Assembly (NCBI GenBank): GCA_020726205.1
Contig: DYTA01000030.1
Coordinates: forward strand, 1 to 9,742
Reading direction: 5' to 3'
DNA length: 9,742 nucleotides
Origin: Nitrosospira multiformis
GTDB taxonomy: Bacteria > Pseudomonadota > Gammaproteobacteria > Burkholderiales > UBA11063
Shown: positions 6,706-9,742 of the stretch, piece by piece
How the letters are laid out: each line of letters opens with the position of its first letter
How positions within the stretch are numbered: the stretch's first letter is position 1
The notes under the pieces: model-generated
Databases searched by the model: none
The model's input: the letters and a program-made list of their open reading frames with translations, nothing else
What the model was told of the DNA's origin: nothing
Translations under genes and position numbers: made by a program

Positions 6706-7938
6706 ATGACATCATTTCGTATACTTTTCATATTTTTTTTGCTTGCCGATAGTTTATTAAAACTATATCTAAACCACCGTCAAATTAAATCAATTCAAAA
6801 AAATTACCAACAAGTTCCAAACGCATTTACTCAATACATTACTCTAGAAGAACATCAGAAAGCAGGACAATACTCACTTGCAAAACTTTCGTTAGCTAAA
6901 ACTGAAATTATGTATAGCGCATTAATTTTATTAGCTTTTACACTTGGAGGTGGACTTGAATTTATTGCTCAATATCTAATTTCTAGTAATTATCCACTTA
7001 GTAGTGAAGTATCGCTAATAATCATTTACACATTACTAAGTTCCCTGTTAAGTCTACCACTAAGTTATTTTAGTACGTTCCAAATTGAACAAAAATTTGG
7101 ATTTAATAACATGACTTTAGGTTTATTTATCAAAGACTTATTCAAAGGTCTAATCTTAAGTCTCGTTATTGGAATACCATTACTGTATTTGGTTATGTGG
7201 TTAATGCAAACACTTGGCACATCATGGTGGATTTGGGTATGGCTGGTATTAGTTGGTTTTAATTTATTAATTTTACTGATTTATCCAACGTTTATTGCTC
7301 CATTATTTAATAAATTTACCCCACTGGAAGATCTCGAGCTAAAAAACAAAATTGATAATCTATTAACTGAATGTGGTTTTAAATCCCAAGGTGTTTTTGT
7401 AATGGATGGCTCTAAACGCTCAAGTCATGGTAATGCTTATTTTACTGGTTTAGGCTCAAGTAAAAGAATTGTATTTTTTGATACATTACTAAAACAACTT
7501 TCGCATGCTGAAATCATCGCTGTTTTGGCGCATGAATTAGGACACTTTAAAAAGAAACATATTATTAAACAAATGATAGTATCATTTGGTTTAACTTTAC
7601 TTGGTTTATTTATTTTTAGTTTATTAATTAATCAAAGTTGGTTTTATAATGCTCTAAATGTCCAAACAGTTAATCATGCAAGTGGCTTATTATTGCTGTC
7701 AATCTTACTTGGTTTAATTAGCTTACCTTTAGCACCGCTAAGTAGCTTAATGTCACGTCATAATGAATTTGAAGCTGATGATTTTGCAAAAGAGCACAGT
7801 AATAAGCAAGATCTAATTACTGGATTAATTAAACTATATCGAGATAATGCAAGCACTCTAACACCAGATGATTTATATGTAAAATTTTATTACTCTCACC
7901 CACCAGCAAGCGTACGCATTGCTAATTTGGAGCGCTAA
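6706..7938 (+). CDS. M48-family membrane metalloprotease, Ste24/CAAX protease-like
   Basis: A 410-residue integral inner-membrane zinc protease. An N-terminal M48_N-type membrane region (about 1-200) has hydrophobic segments near 5-21, 69-92, 101-122, 147-170 and 174-197. The peptidase domain follows, with HELGH at 276-280 (zinc ligands H276 and H280, catalytic E277) and the downstream glutamate E354 in NEFEADDFA. The SHPPASVRI motif near 397-405 is typical of Ste24 relatives. Two further membrane segments (about 288-308 and 326-347) lie between the zinc motif and E354. Bacteria generally lack prenylated CAAX substrates, so a membrane-protein quality-control role like that of HtpX is a fair guess; the true substrate is unknown. 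TAAGGA lies 13 nt before the ATG, a longer gap than usual. rsgA begins 1 nt after its stop codon, indicating translational coupling. Confidence 0.93.
   Translation: MTSFRILFIFFLLADSLLKLYLNHRQIKSIQKNYQQVPNAFTQYITLEEHQKAGQYSLAKLSLAKTEIMYSALILLAFTLGGGLEFIAQYLISSNYPLSSEVSLIIIYTLLSSLLSLPLSYFSTFQIEQKFGFNNMTLGLFIKDLFKGLILSLVIGIPLLYLVMWLMQTLGTSWWIWVWLVLVGFNLLILLIYPTFIAPLFNKFTPLEDLELKNKIDNLLTECGFKSQGVFVMDGSKRSSHGNAYFTGLGSSKRIVFFDTLLKQLSHAEIIAVLAHELGHFKKKHIIKQMIVSFGLTLLGLFIFSLLINQSWFYNALNVQTVNHASGLLLLSILLGLISLPLAPLSSLMSRHNEFEADDFAKEHSNKQDLITGLIKLYRDNASTLTPDDLYVKFYYSHPPASVRIANLER
7929..7932 (+). promoter_or_regulatory. rsgA: Ribosome binding site that decides the rsgA start
   Basis: GGAG, inside the last codons of the M48 gene, lies 7 nt before the TTG at 7940. 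It supports that TTG over the more upstream TTG at 7919, which lacks such a site and would overlap the M48 gene. Confidence 0.7.
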
Positions 7939-7939
7939 T

Positions 7940-8818
7940 TTGCAAACAGGACTAATTATTAGTAGTTATGGTCGACAATTCATTGTTGAATATCAAAATA
8001 AAAACTATCAAGCCGTGACTAAAGGTAAAAAAACTGAATTTGTGGTTGGTGATAAAGTTGAATTGAAGTTAATTAATGATGAACAAGTACAAATTGTACA
8101 AGTAATTGAACGTGAAAATTTAATTTACCGTAGCGATCATAATCGCAGTAAAATAATTGCTAGTAACTTGGATCAAATTATTATTGTTGTTGCGGTCAAA
8201 CCTAATTTTAATCTCAGCTTTTTGAACAGTTGCTTAATTTGTGCAGAAGAAAGCCAAATTGAGCCATTGATTGTTATTAATAAAATGGATTTACCTGAGT
8301 CAACTGAATTTGCTAATAAATTGAAAGCTGTTTTTAACGAGCAATTAAAATACCAAATTTTAGAACTAAGTGCCGTTGATAATTGTGAGCAGTTAATGCC
8401 CTATTTAATAGGTAAACGTACGTTATTAATCGGGCAATCTGGAATGGGTAAATCAACCATTACAAATCAAATTTGCCCAGAAGCAGGTGCTAGAACTGGA
8501 GAAATTACAAAATATGAAAATAGCGGTTGTCACACTACAACCAATGCAACCTTATATCATATTGATGGTAATAGTGACTTAACCGATTGCCCTGGTCTAC
8601 AAGAATTTGGTTTATACCATATTGAATTAACACAATTTGCTGAATATTTTCCTGAAATGCGAGAATTTCTAGGCGGTTGTAAATTTAATAATTGTGTCCA
8701 TCTTAATGAACCAGCATGTGCAGTTCGACAAGCCGTTGAAAGCAAGATAATTGACCAACAACGCTATGAATTTTATCAACGAATTGCTAACAATTTAAAA
8801 CTCAAGAAAAATTATTAA
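7940..8818 (+). CDS. rsgA: Ribosome small-subunit assembly GTPase RsgA (YjeQ)
   Basis: Circularly permuted GTPase that binds the 30S subunit late in assembly and promotes release of maturation factors. With the TTG start it has 292 residues and begins MQTGLIISSYGRQFIVE, the expected start of the N-terminal OB fold (about 1-65). GTPase motifs come in the permuted order G4 NKMD (114-117), G5-like LSA (143-145), G1 GQSGMGKST (165-173), G2 HTTT (198-201) and G3 DCPG (216-219). A C-terminal zinc knuckle carries C247, C252, H254 and C260. The motif normally read GRHTTT is GCHTTT here, with the catalytic His (H198) kept. It lies 1 nt after the M48 gene and 16 nt before the phosphatase gene. Pairing of an M48 protease gene with rsgA is, from memory, common in Betaproteobacteria. 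Confidence 0.96.
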   Translation: MQTGLIISSYGRQFIVEYQNKNYQAVTKGKKTEFVVGDKVELKLINDEQVQIVQVIERENLIYRSDHNRSKIIASNLDQIIIVVAVKPNFNLSFLNSCLICAEESQIEPLIVINKMDLPESTEFANKLKAVFNEQLKYQILELSAVDNCEQLMPYLIGKRTLLIGQSGMGKSTITNQICPEAGARTGEITKYENSGCHTTTNATLYHIDGNSDLTDCPGLQEFGLYHIELTQFAEYFPEMREFLGGCKFNNCVHLNEPACAVRQAVESKIIDQQRYEFYQRIANNLKLKKNY

Positions 8819-8834
8819 CTTTTAGGAGAAAACT

Positions 8835-9662
8835 ATGCGTTTAAAATCTTTATTATCTACATTAGCAATTGCAAGTTTATTACCATTTGGAGCATTTGCG
8901 GCTAATACTTCTAGTGCACCATTAGCTACAGATCTTGCTGCAAGCACAGGCTGTGTTCCTGGACAAGCTGAAACATCAAATAATTACAATGCAACTAAAT
9001 GGTATCGTGATTCAGTTGAGCGTAATGCACAATACCATCAAACTTTTGCTATAGGTCTTGAAAAAGTCTCTGCGAAGGTTAAACAAGAGAGCCTTAAGAA
9101 ACATAGTTGGGGCGTGATTATGGATATTGACGAAACAGTCTTGGATAATAGTCAATACGAAAAAGGTAACGTGTTAAGTTGCAGTAGTTATACTCCACAA
9201 AGTAATTATGCATTTATGGAACAAAAAGCTTCAATTGCAACACCAGGTGCGAAAAACTTCACTTGTTCAATTCAAAAAATAGGTGGCAAAGTAATTCTAG
9301 TAACTAATCGTGATGGGCATTTTGATGACAAAATTCAATCTGCAACTGTAGATAATTTAAAATCTGCTGGGATTTGTTATGATAATGTAGTATTTGCGAA
9401 TGGTTCAAAAGATAGTGATAAAACACCTCGCTTTAATGCTGTAATTGCTGGTGACTATAACCAAATTATTGCTATTGAAAAAATGAAGCCAGTTAAAGTT
9501 CTAGCTTATTTTGGTGATAATATTCAAGACTTCCCTAATATTAAACAAAGCGATGCGATTAAACAAGATCCAAATAGCTCATTCTATAATAAATTTGGTC
9601 AAGAATTTTTCTCTTTACCTAATCCAACTTACGGAAGCTGGGAAAGAAATAGCTTTAATTAG
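8835..9662 (+). CDS. Secreted class C-like acid phosphatase (HAD subfamily IIIB)
   Basis: A 275-residue exported phosphomonoesterase related to e(P4)/OlpA class C acid phosphatases. A signal peptide covers about residues 1-22 (MRLK, hydrophobic core, AFA-AN cleavage). HAD motif I is DIDET (97-101, nucleophile D97 and acid/base D99), motif II is VTNRDG (156-161, T157), motif III is probably K196 in DKTPRF, and motif IV is GDNIQDF (227-233, D228 and D232). The N-terminal NATKWYRDSVERNAQYHQ helix is typical of the family. Many relatives are lipoproteins, but this one has no lipobox and should be soluble in the periplasm. C40, C116, C144 and C181 could form disulfides. AGGAGA lies about 6 nt before the ATG. 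It is the last gene of the M48-rsgA unit, 16 nt after rsgA. Likely substrates are nucleotides or other phosphomonoesters, which is inference from the family. Confidence 0.88.
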   Translation: MRLKSLLSTLAIASLLPFGAFAANTSSAPLATDLAASTGCVPGQAETSNNYNATKWYRDSVERNAQYHQTFAIGLEKVSAKVKQESLKKHSWGVIMDIDETVLDNSQYEKGNVLSCSSYTPQSNYAFMEQKASIATPGAKNFTCSIQKIGGKVILVTNRDGHFDDKIQSATVDNLKSAGICYDNVVFANGSKDSDKTPRFNAVIAGDYNQIIAIEKMKPVKVLAYFGDNIQDFPNIKQSDAIKQDPNSSFYNKFGQEFFSLPNPTYGSWERNSFN

Positions 9663-9676
9663 ACAAACGTCATCGC

Positions 9677-9726
9677 TTGAATATAAAATAGTTTGTAATA
9701 AAATTTACAAACTATTTTATATTCAA
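9677..9726. terminator. Perfect 22-bp inverted repeat, probable bidirectional terminator
   Basis: Arms 9677-9698 and 9705-9726 are exact reverse complements with a 6-nt loop (taaaat). The element starts 15 nt after the phosphatase stop. It is very AT-rich with only four G/C pairs per arm. The outer parts are T- or A-rich on both strands, but no separate T run follows. It most likely ends the M48-rsgA-phosphatase transcript, and perhaps a converging transcript from the right. Its unusual length leaves room for a dispersed repeat or a protein-binding palindrome. Confidence 0.65.
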
Positions 9727-9728
9727 TG

Positions 9729-9734
9729 TATAAT
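9729..9734 (+). promoter_or_regulatory. Candidate -10 box for a gene beyond the right edge
   Basis: A perfect TATAAT three bases after the palindrome. The -35 position at 17 nt spacing falls inside the palindrome's right arm (TACAAA, a weak match). The downstream gene is outside the window, so the assignment rests on one hexamer in AT-rich DNA. Confidence 0.3.
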
Positions 9735-9742
9735 GGTTCTTC

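Noticed and set aside
7919..7939. TTG at 7919 as start of rsgA
   Set aside because: TTG at 7940 has GGAG at 7 nt spacing and gives the expected RsgA N-terminus; the longer form overlaps the M48 gene.
8557..8745. Antisense open frame opposite rsgA
   Set aside because: It lies within the conserved GTPase and zinc-knuckle coding sequence and has no protein-like features.
1..9742. CRISPR arrays, tRNA or rRNA genes, insertion sequences, prophage or defence genes
   Set aside because: No regularly spaced repeats, cloverleaf-like sequence, transposase motifs or defence-protein domains were seen on either strand; the gaps between genes are short and accounted for.

Overview
The window is a compact, AT-rich (roughly one-third G+C by eye) bacterial chromosome segment with ten genes: nine complete and one cut off by the left edge. 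The proteins point to a Gram-negative proteobacterium. There is a periplasmic OmpA-domain protein, a Wzx-type flippase, HslV, and an M48/Ste24-type protease directly followed by rsgA. The HslV N-terminus (short propeptide before the catalytic Thr) and the M48-rsgA pairing look most like Betaproteobacteria, perhaps an AT-rich Neisseriales relative. That placement is inference from memory, not from a search.

Layout: everything left of about 4.82 kb is on the minus strand and everything right of 4.94 kb is on the plus strand, diverging from one 118-bp region between thrS and hslV. Reading leftward come thrS (threonyl-tRNA synthetase), an OmpA-domain periplasmic protein, then the edge of a surface-polysaccharide locus: a flippase, a rhamnosyltransferase-like family 2 glycosyltransferase, and the first codons of another gene. 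Hairpins separate these units, and thrS and the OmpA-like gene share an extended -10 motif (TGTTAAAAT).

Reading rightward, hslV, a gamma-class carbonic anhydrase-like protein and a cyclophilin (ppiB) form a tight three-gene unit closed by a clear intrinsic terminator at 6567-6602. A good match to a sigma-32 (heat-shock) promoter precedes hslV. hslU, the usual next gene, is not present. A second unit follows: a membrane M48 protease, rsgA (ribosome-assembly GTPase) and a secreted class C-like acid phosphatase, closed by a perfect 22-bp inverted repeat. A TATAAT box at the right edge probably serves the next gene.

Most of the content is ordinary housekeeping. The points most worth a second look are hslV without hslU in a putative heat-shock operon with a carbonic anhydrase-like protein and a cyclophilin, the overlapping divergent promoters, and the long terminal palindrome. 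I found no convincing previously undescribed system, no CRISPR array, no insertion sequence and no RNA gene. No gene-free stretch exceeds 300 bases.
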